Source: an uncultured Lachnospiraceae bacterium
GTDB taxonomy: Bacteria > Bacillota > Clostridia > Lachnospirales > Lachnospiraceae
Direction of reading: 5' to 3'
Assembly: GCA_910579615.1 (NCBI GenBank)
Contig: CAJTUA010000031.1
Span: 1-48,559, forward strand
DNA: 48,559 nt
Position numbers and translations under genes: made by a program. Positions 42,027 through 48,559 of this stretch are shown here, one piece after another. Positions within the stretch are counted from its first letter, which is position 1; each line of letters begins with the position of its first letter. The notes under the pieces are model-generated. The model was not told where the DNA came from. It searched no databases and saw nothing but the letters and a program-made list of their open reading frames with translations.

Positions 42027-42615
42027 AGAGAATGTGTTCAAAACTTAACAGATTTGGAACCTTTGGCTCAATCCAATATTCAATATTTGGAGATTGCTCT
42101 TTCTGCCGATAAGGTTTCGGCTACCCGTATGGCAGATGTAATGTTATGGATGCCTTTACTAAAAACTTTAAGCGTTGGTCTTTTTGGTCTGGTACAGTGT
42201 AAAAAATCCCCTCTTATTCGCAAGCAATTTGAAAAAGCTAGACGAGGGGATACTCTGACACTTATTTTCCCAAAACTGACCCTAATCATATGTATGCTTC
42301 TCCACGTACTCGTGAAAAGGTGGAGACGGTTGTAATGCTTTCCCGCAAAAAAACTAAAACAGCCGAGGAAGCATCCAACAGCGGAGAAAGTGGAAGCAAT
42401 TAAAGACGCACTCAAAGGGAAAGGACGCTTCTCTTTTATTGCTTTTTCGAGTAATGCAGAGTGGCAGACTGTTTATAAAGATAACAATGTTTACAAAGAA
42501 TATGATATTAATATGTCCAGTGATAAAAAAGAGGTGATTGACTGTTCTGAACCACAGTTATCTGACAGAAAAGAAACTGGAACAGAAGTGAAATTTACCA
42601 ATATAAATACATTAA
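42027..42615 (+). other. degenerate coding debris
   Basis: Several short frames on the plus strand look like pieces of one or more dead genes: an open stretch 42054-42335, a piece with TREKVETVVMLSR near 42310 and 42390-42632 (DALKGKGRFSFIAFSSNAEW). Switching between frames suggests old frameshifts. No family assigned; the VETVV-LSR piece resembles the tail of RlmD-like methyltransferases. Confidence 0.4.
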
Positions 42616-42807
42616 CTGCGGAGAATAATTGAAGAACAAGGTGGCAATGAAAAGGCGGAGTATAGTACAGGTTTGCTAAAAGAGTTGTCAAAGCAAATGG
42701 CGCAGGATTTTGGAAAAGGATTTACCGTTGCCAATCTGAAAAATATGAGGCAGTTTAATCGGCTGACCGTTACGTCCGTTCCGGCTATCCAGACGGTCAA
42801 GGATTGA
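42616..42807 (+). pseudogene. fragment of a YhcG-family (DUF1016) gene
   Basis: The translated piece RRIIEEQGGNEKAEYSTGLL followed by KELSKQMAQDFGKGFTVANL and KNMRQF matches the N-terminal helical region of YhcG/DUF1016 proteins (EQ-G-x-E-x-AEYG ... GKGFS-x-x-NL-x-x-MRQF). Both the start and the C-terminal PD-(D/E)XK part are missing. The frame goes on to a TGA at 42805-42807. Confidence 0.6.
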
Positions 42808-42913
42808 CAGACACGCAATAAAAACAATGAAAGACAAGAGAACATTTGTCAAGGGGGGGCTTTCACCCAAAAGATGAAAGTCCCCGAAAAACGGACAGCG
42901 ATTAAGAACAGTA

Positions 42914-43984
42914 TTATCTTGAATAGTCTGCCTTCAACGGAGGCAATACCTTCGGATTCAACATCACCCAAGCAACCGCATAAGCGCACAACTGCATACT
43001 TAAAGTTCCATCATCCCGGCTGTCTTTCAAAAGATAGGCAATCCGTTCTGCCTGGGCAATATCCTCATCTTTCAGCGGATTTCCCAAACGCAGGTATTGG
43101 GGAAATACCCGCAGCATTTTTCTGTAATCGCTGTCCCAGTTCATGCCGCCGTTGGAAATAATTTCGTGGTCAATACGCCCCGCAATACGGATAGCCTCGC
43201 CTTGGGCGGTTTGGGCTTTTCCACTGGGGGGGACGAGGTAGTTCCAAAGCCATTGAAATGCCTCGGTTTTGCTTTCTTCCGGCACAAGGATTGGAGAGAG
43301 CCCATCATGAAAAGCGACCTCTCTGGGCGGTTCCACATCAAAAATTTGGCAGAGGCGTTCCAGCCCTTCTATTTGACCGCGCAGAAACTCCGGGTCAGCA
43401 ATTCCGTGCTTGACCCGCTGAAACTGTTCCGCAGACTTACCCAGAAACTCCCGACATCGCTCGGTAATCTCCGCCCCATGCTCCAGTAGAAGCTGGCAAA
43501 TCTCCAACAGCAGCGGATAGGGCAGACGGTTTTGCAGGAGTGTTTCTTCCAGCGGGGTAAGGAATCCCGGCCAGGCCATGCGGCCTGATTTGACATTGAC
43601 ATCTACACCGGCTTTCAACAGGGCTTTTACTGCATTCACACGACCATACAATGCGGCCAGGTGGAGGGGTGTCGTACCATCGTTCTGAGCCACATCAACT
43701 TCCGCACCCAGATCTATGAGAAGCTGAACATCGCCGTTCCAGAAAGAGGCATGATTAAAAATAGGGGTTTTCCCATAATAGTCCTTGAAATTCACATCCG
43801 CGCCTTGCTCCTTTGCCCAAAAAGCAAAATCACGGGGGAGGGGCGTCAGGGAGAAAATGTTGGAACCGTATTTTCCGGTAGCAGCATTGGGGGCACACCG
43901 TAAAAACTGCTCCTTCAATGCCGCAATATCGCCATTCTCTAAAAGTTCCTTTATCTCTTTCGGAAGTGTTTTCCGTTTTTTCAC
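42914..43984 (-). CDS. ankyrin-repeat protein
   Basis: About 356 residues with at least three ankyrin-type repeats (DGTTPLHLAALYGRVNAVKA, GADVNFKDYYGKTP, GVDVNVKSG) in residues 60-170 and a helical C-terminal domain. The GTG at 43984 is chosen because AAAGGAGG lies seven bases before it; an extension to 44017 has no such site. Ankyrin proteins bind partners; no enzymatic motif is seen. It is a probable cargo gene of the mobile element, opposite in direction to neighbours. Confidence 0.75.
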   Translation of the reverse strand: MKKRKTLPKEIKELLENGDIAALKEQFLRCAPNAATGKYGSNIFSLTPLPRDFAFWAKEQGADVNFKDYYGKTPIFNHASFWNGDVQLLIDLGAEVDVAQNDGTTPLHLAALYGRVNAVKALLKAGVDVNVKSGRMAWPGFLTPLEETLLQNRLPYPLLLEICQLLLEHGAEITERCREFLGKSAEQFQRVKHGIADPEFLRGQIEGLERLCQIFDVEPPREVAFHDGLSPILVPEESKTEAFQWLWNYLVPPSGKAQTAQGEAIRIAGRIDHEIISNGGMNWDSDYRKMLRVFPQYLRLGNPLKDEDIAQAERIAYLLKDSRDDGTLSMQLCAYAVAWVMLNPKVLPPLKADYSR

Positions 43985-44149
43985 AATATCTTCCTCCTTT
44001 TCTATCTCAATTCGCAAAATTTATTATGATCAAGTATAGCACAAAGTCAATCAGCGTTCAATCCCCCTGTTCGTACTCTGGCATCCTTCGGATGTAGGAC
44101 GGATTTTGCGGACATTCAAAATAAAAAAAGAATATGGAGGTAACAGACA

Positions 44150-44716
44150 ATGGCAAAGACGATTTTTGAGGAAATGGGCGGCAAATACGAACGGCGAGGA
44201 GATTACTTAATACCGTGCTTAACTGTACCCACCGAAGAAGAACTGCCGATAGGCACATGGGGACAGCGGCATCTGGATTATCTGAAGCAGTACCGCAAGG
44301 CTACATACATCAATCTTTTCACAAGCGGCAGGCTGAACATTTATCTTGCCGACATCTGTTGGATAGTTGGAATAGGTGACTTAGAAAAATACATTGCTTC
44401 GCTTCCTGTGCTTGCTACGAATGTTTTTATCCCTTATGCCCTTATGCCTTACTACGGAGCTATGCCCGGTTTTGCCAAACTCACACAAAAGAAAAACGCT
44501 GCAATCTCAAAAAAGATTACAACGCTTTCTAAACCTTATATAATTCTGACGGACACATTTCATCTGCCCTCTGCTTTGACTTCCGCTATCTCCTTTGCCG
44601 TTGCGCTCACAATCCGTATGCCCGTATCGCTCATACCGTCAAGGAGCGCGTCAAGCTGCCGCCGCTGCGTGTTCTTCTCCGGCGGCGTTTCCAAAAGGAA
44701 CTGGTCTATCAGTTAG
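44150..44716 (+). pseudogene. TnpV-like gene with a foreign 3' part
   Basis: The first 70 residues are like TnpV (transposon-encoded protein): TIFEEMGGKYERRGDYLIPC, then GTWGQRHLDYLKQYRKATY and SGRLNIYLADI. After this the similarity ends abruptly and the frame continues into unrelated sequence, part of which is antisense to a separate gene fragment at 44560-44713. This is a hybrid frame, not an intact protein. GGAGGT precedes the ATG, so expression is possible. Confidence 0.6.
44560..44713 (-). pseudogene. C-terminal gene fragment of unknown element gene
   Basis: The minus strand encodes FLLETPPEKNTQRRQLDALL and DGMSDTGIRIVSATAKEIAE, a coherent charged C-terminus ending in EGR and a stop. 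It lies within the hybrid TnpV frame on the other strand. Its composition resembles conjugative element proteins; the family is not recognised. Confidence 0.45.
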
Positions 44717-44779
44717 TCAAAATAATTCATATCGCCTGTTGAAAGGTTCGCATAGAAATGTTATAATGAACCCTACACT

Positions 44780-44810
44780 TTAACACCAGACTTTTCGGCT
44801 ATGGTATATT
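44780..44810 (+). promoter_or_regulatory. MerR-type promoter of the merR-like gene
   Basis: TTAACA (44780-44785) and TATATT (44805-44810) are 19 bases apart, as in MerR-controlled promoters. The spacer has an imperfect dyad (CCAGAC...GGCTATGG) and the upstream bases AACCCTACACTT match the second promoter at 45589. Confidence 0.75.
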
Positions 44811-44835
44811 TTAGGGAGCATGGAGGTGAGAAGCA

Positions 44836-45579
44836 ATGAATACTTATAAAACAGCGGAAGTTGCTGCTATAATCGGAATACACCCTAATACAGTACGGTT
44901 ATATGAAAAACTGAATTTGATACCTAAACCGGAGCGTCTATCAAATGGTTATCGTGTATTTACAGAGTTTCATGTAAAGCAATGTAAACTAATACGTCTT
45001 GCGTTTCAGATAGAGGTATTACAAAATGGGCTGCGAAAGAAAATTGCACAAATGCTTACAGTATCGGCAACAGGAGATTTTGATACTGCAATTACAATTA
45101 CCGAAGAATACCTAAAGCAGATTAAGCAGGAACGCCAGAACGCAGAAGGAGCGATTGAAATTGTAAAAGATATTTTATCCGGCGAAGTTCGTGAAAACTC
45201 AACGCAGCTAAAAAGAAAAGATGTATCAGAGCTACTTGATATTTCTATGGATACATTACGAAATTGGGAAATGAATGGTTTACTTACTGTAAAGCGAAAA
45301 GATAACGGGTATCGTGTCTATACTGACGAAGATATACAACGCCTAAAAATTATTCGCTCATTAAGATGTGCTAATTATTCCTTAGAAGCAATCTTGCGGC
45401 TATTACAGCAACTATCAAAAAATCCTGATACGGACATTCGCATTGTCTTAAATACCCCAAAACAAGCGGATGACATTATTTCCGTTTGTGACCGACTTAT
45501 CATTTCACTTTCAGCGGCAGAAAAAAATGCAAATACCCTTTCCGCCATGCTGCATGACATGAAAGAAAAATTTTCATAA
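44836..45579 (+). CDS. MerR-family regulator with two helix-turn-helix domains
   Basis: A 247-residue protein with two MerR-type DNA-binding domains: residues 4-45 (YKTAEVAAIIGIHPNTVRLY, then NGYRVFTEF) and about 125-175 (KRKDVSELLDISMDTLRNWE, then NGYRVYTDEDI). Normal MerR proteins have one. The first part is followed by a coiled helix; the ligand domain is absent or small. GGAGGTGAG precedes the ATG. It lies before the ABC transporter, and two nearly identical 19-bp-spacer promoters precede the two units, suggesting co-regulation. Confidence 0.8.
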   Translation: MNTYKTAEVAAIIGIHPNTVRLYEKLNLIPKPERLSNGYRVFTEFHVKQCKLIRLAFQIEVLQNGLRKKIAQMLTVSATGDFDTAITITEEYLKQIKQERQNAEGAIEIVKDILSGEVRENSTQLKRKDVSELLDISMDTLRNWEMNGLLTVKRKDNGYRVYTDEDIQRLKIIRSLRCANYSLEAILRLLQQLSKNPDTDIRIVLNTPKQADDIISVCDRLIISLSAAEKNANTLSAMLHDMKEKFS

Positions 45580-45588
45580 CCCTACACT

Positions 45589-45619
45589 TTGCCACCAATG
45601 TTTTCATTGGTGGTATTCT
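45589..45619 (+). promoter_or_regulatory. MerR-type promoter of the ABC transporter genes
   Basis: TTGCCA (45589-45594) and TATTCT (45614-45619) with a 19-base spacer that is almost entirely a palindrome (CCAATG-TTTT-CATTGG). AACCCTACACTTT just upstream repeats the sequence at the other MerR promoter. Confidence 0.8.
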
Positions 45620-45649
45620 TATTTCACGAAAACAAAAGGAGGACTTATC

Positions 45650-46375
45650 ATGCAGACTGTAATCAATGTGGAGCAGTTGTCAAAATCCTACGGCAATCTG
45701 CTTGCAGTAGACAAACTTAGTCTATCCGTAAAGTGTGGGACTGTTTACGGGCTTCTTGGCGCAAACGGCGCGGGAAAAAGTACGACGATGGAATGTATCT
45801 TAGGCACAAAAAATGCTGACAGCGGAACGGTATCAATTTGGGGGTGTGACCCGAAAAAAGACAGACACCGCCTGTTTCAGAATGTCGGTGTTCAGTTTCA
45901 GGAGGGCGATTATCAGCCGGAAATTAAAGTTTCAGAACTATGCGAAGAAACCGCTTGTCTTTATGAAGCACCTGCTGACTGGAAAAAACTTTGTGAACAA
46001 TTTGGAATAGGAGGTAAGATTGCTAATACGGTAAAGAGTTTGTCTGGCGGGGAGCGTCAACGCTTATTTATCATGCTTGCCTTAATCCCAAAACCAGGAT
46101 TGGTATTCCTTGATGAATTGACTACCGGGCTTGACGCAAAGGCTCGGCGTGATGTTTGGAAAATATTATCTGAACTAAAAAGCAAGGGATTGACTATCTT
46201 TTTAACTTCTCACTTCATGGACGAAGTAGAAGCCCTATGTGATGAAATCTGTATTTTGAAAAATGGGAAAGCTGCATTTTTTGGAACTGTTGAACAGGCA
46301 AAGAAAGCCAGTAAGTGCGAAAACTTTGAGGACGCTTATCTTATACTTTCCGGCGAGGAGGGGGAGAAAGAATGA
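45650..46375 (+). CDS. ABC transporter ATP-binding protein
   Basis: ATPase of a small exporter. The 241-residue protein has Walker A GANGAGKST (37-45), the LSGGERQR signature and LVFLDELTTGLD Walker B/D-loop, and an H-loop in LTSHFMDE. Subfamily resembles drug or peptide exporters (CcmA-like). AGGAGG precedes the ATG. It overlaps the permease gene by four bases. Substrate unknown; the MerR switch suggests induction by the transported compound. Confidence 0.9.
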   Translation: MQTVINVEQLSKSYGNLLAVDKLSLSVKCGTVYGLLGANGAGKSTTMECILGTKNADSGTVSIWGCDPKKDRHRLFQNVGVQFQEGDYQPEIKVSELCEETACLYEAPADWKKLCEQFGIGGKIANTVKSLSGGERQRLFIMLALIPKPGLVFLDELTTGLDAKARRDVWKILSELKSKGLTIFLTSHFMDEVEALCDEICILKNGKAAFFGTVEQAKKASKCENFEDAYLILSGEEGEKE

Positions 46376-47115
46376 AATCATTTAGAACACTCTTGAAAAA
46401 CGAATTGAAATTGAACATCAGAAACATGAATATGGTTATTTTCGCTGTCATTATGCCACTAATTGTTTTGATTATTCTGGGCTTCATTTACGGAACAAAA
46501 CCCGCCGCAGACGGAGCAGCATATACTTTTATGGAACAGTCCTTTGGCGCACTATGCTGTATCTCCATTTGTGCGGGTGGGCTGATGGGCTTACCACTTG
46601 TCGTATCAGAATATCGGGAACGAAAAATTTTGAAACGCTTTCAAGTTACCCCTATTAGTCCGGCAAAATTACTTTTGGTAGAATTTTTGATTTATGTTAT
46701 CTATTGCATTGTGTCAATGCTTACCCTGTTCCTTGCCGCCATGCTGTTTTGGAAAATAAAAATACATGGTTCTTTCCTCTTGTTTTTGGGAAGTTGGCTT
46801 TTAACTGTAGTATCGACTTTGAGCATAGGATTGTTAGTTGGGGGGATTGCGAAAAACATGAAAAGCGCAAGTGTGATTGCCTGTATTCTGTATTTCCCCA
46901 TGCTGATTTTTTAAGGAGCGACACTTCCCTTTGAGGTTATGCCTATTATTATGCAGAAAATTATTGGTATCTTGCCATTGACACAGGGTATGCAGCTAAT
47001 GAAAGCAGCATTTCTTGGAATACCGCTTGAAAACGCATTGCTTCCAGTTATTATCATGAGTGCTGTTACTCTAATTTGTTTTGGTATCTCTATCAAATGT
47101 TTCAAATGGGAATAA
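46372..47115 (+). pseudogene. ABC-2 type permease with an in-frame stop codon
   Basis: The frame to 46914 encodes 180 residues with four or five membrane helices (MVIFAVIMPLIVLIILGFIY and following). It ends at TAA (46912-46914) right after PMLIF, then continues in the same frame with GATLPFEVMPIIMQKIIGIL, PLTQGMQLMKAAF and a last helix to a stop at 47115, which is the expected end of this permease family. A single change (for example TCA to TAA) explains the break. Probably non-functional unless the stop is suppressed. Confidence 0.75.
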
Positions 47116-47264
47116 TTTTCTAACTGTTCATAAATAAAAGTTATTCTGCCGCACGACAAAAGAAAAAAAGCCGTCGTACAGCAGGGGTATTTTCACACGT
47201 CCTTTTTGACGCGGCGGCTTTTGAAAAATCGAAGCCGCCATGACGCACAGAACGTATCAACAAA

Positions 47265-47345
47265 GCTGTACCGCTGTAACCGTCATCAACGTAAAACTGG
47301 CAGTTCAGAAAACCGTTGCGCTTTGCATAATCTTTCAGCATGGTT
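47265..47345 (-). pseudogene. fragment of a large serine recombinase
   Basis: The piece QKTMLKDYAKRNGFLNCQFY then VDDGYSGT matches the N-terminal resolvase domain of large serine recombinases of clostridial elements. The catalytic Ser region upstream and everything downstream are missing; similarity ends after DGYSGT. Confidence 0.6.
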
Positions 47346-47504
47346 TTCTGCTATCCCCTTAACCCTTTTTGTTATCTGTTCCTCGGCTATCCGCTTGAAT
47401 ACTGTTTCCATTTTTTCAGTGCCTACATAGTGCCTTTCCACAATAATTTTTGTGGGTGGGTGCTGTCGGGTGGCTCTTTGCTGTGTATTGCTGTCTTTGC
47501 TCAT
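47286..47504 (-). CDS. small element-associated protein, 3' end fused to recombinase DNA
   Basis: 72 residues starting MSKDSNTQQ with the block PTKIIVERHYVGTEKMETVF, which resembles small proteins of unknown function encoded next to recombinases in clostridial elements. AAGGAG lies before the ATG. The 3' part runs into the recombinase fragment in another frame, so the natural C-terminus is probably lost by deletion. Confidence 0.5.
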   Translation of the reverse strand: MSKDSNTQQRATRQHPPTKIIVERHYVGTEKMETVFKRIAEEQITKRVKGIAENHAERLCKAQRFSELPVLR

Positions 47505-47528
47505 AAATCTGCTCCTTTAAAATAAAAT

Positions 47529-47556
47529 AGAGCGCATAGATTTTCCTATACGCTCT
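47529..47556 (-). terminator. terminator of the alpha/beta hydrolase gene
   Basis: AGAGCGCATAG (47529-47539) pairs with CTATACGCTCT (47546-47556) with one wobble; on the minus strand it is followed by ATTTTATTTTA. Confidence 0.6.
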
Positions 47557-47621
47557 GACGCTGTGTTACTTATTCAGTTCTGATTGTGGGAAATGGTTGT
47601 TTAGATACACAGGAATTTGTA

Positions 47622-48362
47622 TCAGCTTTGCAGATATTCAATCAGCTTATTTGCATATTCATCGCTATGCTCGTGTAAATACTGCCCATGTCCCATATGT
47701 TCAATCTCTATATCTACTATAGCAGGCAGATATTTCTTTAACAAAGTAACGCTCTTTCTTGGATATTGCTCATTTGAGCCTCTCCAGAACAAAATAACCC
47801 CCTTGTAATTTCTTATACTTTCAGGAATATGATACCTATACACAAATTCACACGCATTTTTTATAGTATTTGAGGTGATGCCCGTATAAAGCATTTCGAT
47901 AATACTGTTGTTATCTTTTCCCATAACGGCGTCCATCATAAATTTAGGGATTGCTTTTCCGTTTTGAATCCGCTTGATTGCTTTGCAGAATATATATTCA
48001 TATGGCTTTGTCAACAAGCCCATCTTTGTCAGAAACGCCGCATCCAAATGTGTTTTAGCGACATTAACATTGCCTCTTCCAATAATTTCAACAGCCATTG
48101 TTGCTCCCATAGAAAATCCAGACAGACAATACAAATTACCAGATAGATTATTTATTATGTAATTTTCTATCTCGTCGCAATTGTTTTTAAGACTGACAAG
48201 TTCATCTGTTCTTTCACTGTGACCATCCACTTCTGCCAATATCACATAATAATCTGCCAAATGTTTTAAAATTGGTTCATAGCAAAGCATTGCTGTGGAA
48301 GCCATTCCATGTATAAATAGTATTGACCTATTATTTTTATCGCCAAAACATAAAAAATTCAT
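47622..48362 (-). CDS. alpha/beta hydrolase
   Basis: A 246-residue cytoplasmic hydrolase. Visible are the oxyanion block FIHGMAST, the nucleophile elbow GFSMGA (Ser84) and a late HMGHGQYLHEH that supplies the catalytic His. The acid is probably in the strand before IEIEHMGHG. ATG 48362 has GGAGG eight bases before; an extension to 48413 lacks a site. It is AT-rich like the surrounding element and a probable cargo gene. Substrate unknown. Confidence 0.85.
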   Translation of the reverse strand: MNFLCFGDKNNRSILFIHGMASTAMLCYEPILKHLADYYVILAEVDGHSERTDELVSLKNNCDEIENYIINNLSGNLYCLSGFSMGATMAVEIIGRGNVNVAKTHLDAAFLTKMGLLTKPYEYIFCKAIKRIQNGKAIPKFMMDAVMGKDNNSIIEMLYTGITSNTIKNACEFVYRYHIPESIRNYKGVILFWRGSNEQYPRKSVTLLKKYLPAIVDIEIEHMGHGQYLHEHSDEYANKLIEYLQS

Positions 48363-48441
48363 AACACTATCCTCCATCAATTCCGATTTTGTACCTTTAA
48401 CAGAATACCACAATCAAACCCATATTTCTATTGAATTTCCA

Positions 48442-48559
48442 TTAAATTTCTTCCTCCCTCCGCTTAGTCTTGTTTTGTTGTCTGCTATGCTGTCGGCTCT
48501 CGTTCTGAAGCTCCCTTTCAAGGTTCTTTCTGTTGTAGCTGATTACTTCCGCATAAGCT
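48442..48559 (-). CDS. C-terminal end of a gene cut by the window edge
   Basis: The minus strand is open from the window end to a stop at 48442-48444 and encodes about 38 residues, very basic and Gln/Asn/Arg-rich (YNRKNLERELQNESRQHSRQ, then KTKRREEEI). The composition suits the end of a mobilisation or relaxase-type protein, but this is a guess from context. Confidence 0.45.
   Translation of the reverse strand, partial: AYAEVISYNRKNLERELQNESRQHSRQQNKTKRREEEI

Larger units (their letters stand above)
40785..48559. mobile_element. eroded integrative/conjugative element remnant downstream of rlmD
   Basis: The region has lower GC and mixed gene fragments: truncated darT, darG, a YhcG piece, TnpV hybrid, serine-recombinase and element-associated small genes, an ABC transporter with a MerR switch and a cut gene at the right edge. 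Insertion beside the 3' end of rumA/rlmD is known for some streptococcal elements. No intact integrase or conjugation gene is seen, and the right end lies outside the window. Confidence 0.65.

Noticed and set aside
1..48559. rRNA or tRNA genes and CRISPR arrays
   Set aside because: No cloverleaf-like sequence, rRNA signature or regularly spaced repeat was recognised by eye.

Overview
The window looks like chromosome of an anaerobic, Gram-positive Clostridia of the Lachnospiraceae type. Supporting signs are an oxygen-sensitive class III ribonucleotide reductase (nrdDG) with an NrdR box, low-to-medium GC with AGGAGG ribosome sites, DUF1836 and YerC/TrpR-like regulators, a ComFB-like protein, and a Tad-type pilus locus without an outer-membrane secretin. 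The family assignment is inference; no rRNA or tRNA gene was seen.

Layout. 1-335: downstream flank with hairpins. 336-4906 (minus): a regulator-potABCD operon for polyamine uptake; an AGTTTAG palindrome sits beside a consensus promoter, suggesting autoregulation. 5083-5511: a broken AAA-ATPase/nuclease-like pseudogene. 5911-9714: aroC, a Cys/Gly-rich small protein, an intracellular subtilisin-like protease and ung. 9774-14828: a hypothetical gene, nrdDG under a NrdR box, a membrane protein and a DUF1653 protein. 14863-18724 (minus): arcC, metY and gdhA. 19167-23662: an EAL phosphodiesterase, xth, a YdcF-like protein and an ArsR-like regulator.

23810-36922 is the most interesting part. One good promoter leads into about a dozen co-directional genes: three successive ParA/MinD-like proteins with eroded ATP sites, a CpaF/TadA-type ATPase, one long TadB/TadC-like membrane protein, several single-pass pilin- or TadE-like proteins, a 49-residue membrane peptide, a small membrane protein with HEGGH and N-x-x-P...D motifs of site-2 (M50) metalloproteases, and a secreted protein of about 1,200 residues. 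No A24 prepilin peptidase and no ordinary Flp pilin were recognised. The signal-peptide region of the large protein can be joined to an upstream ATG by a -1 shift on A AAA AAG, the heptamer known from dnaX. Two genes also overlap through a G6 run.

36916-40784: comFB-like gene, DUF1836 regulator under a perfect consensus promoter, two short inverted-repeat elements, yerC and rlmD. From about 40785 to the end the DNA is AT-rich and mosaic, like an eroded integrative element placed directly after rlmD. It has a darT remnant before an intact darG-like antitoxin gene, a YhcG fragment, an ankyrin protein, TnpV and serine-recombinase fragments, a two-HTH MerR regulator with matching 19-bp-spacer promoters before itself and an ABC transporter whose permease has an in-frame stop, and an alpha/beta hydrolase.
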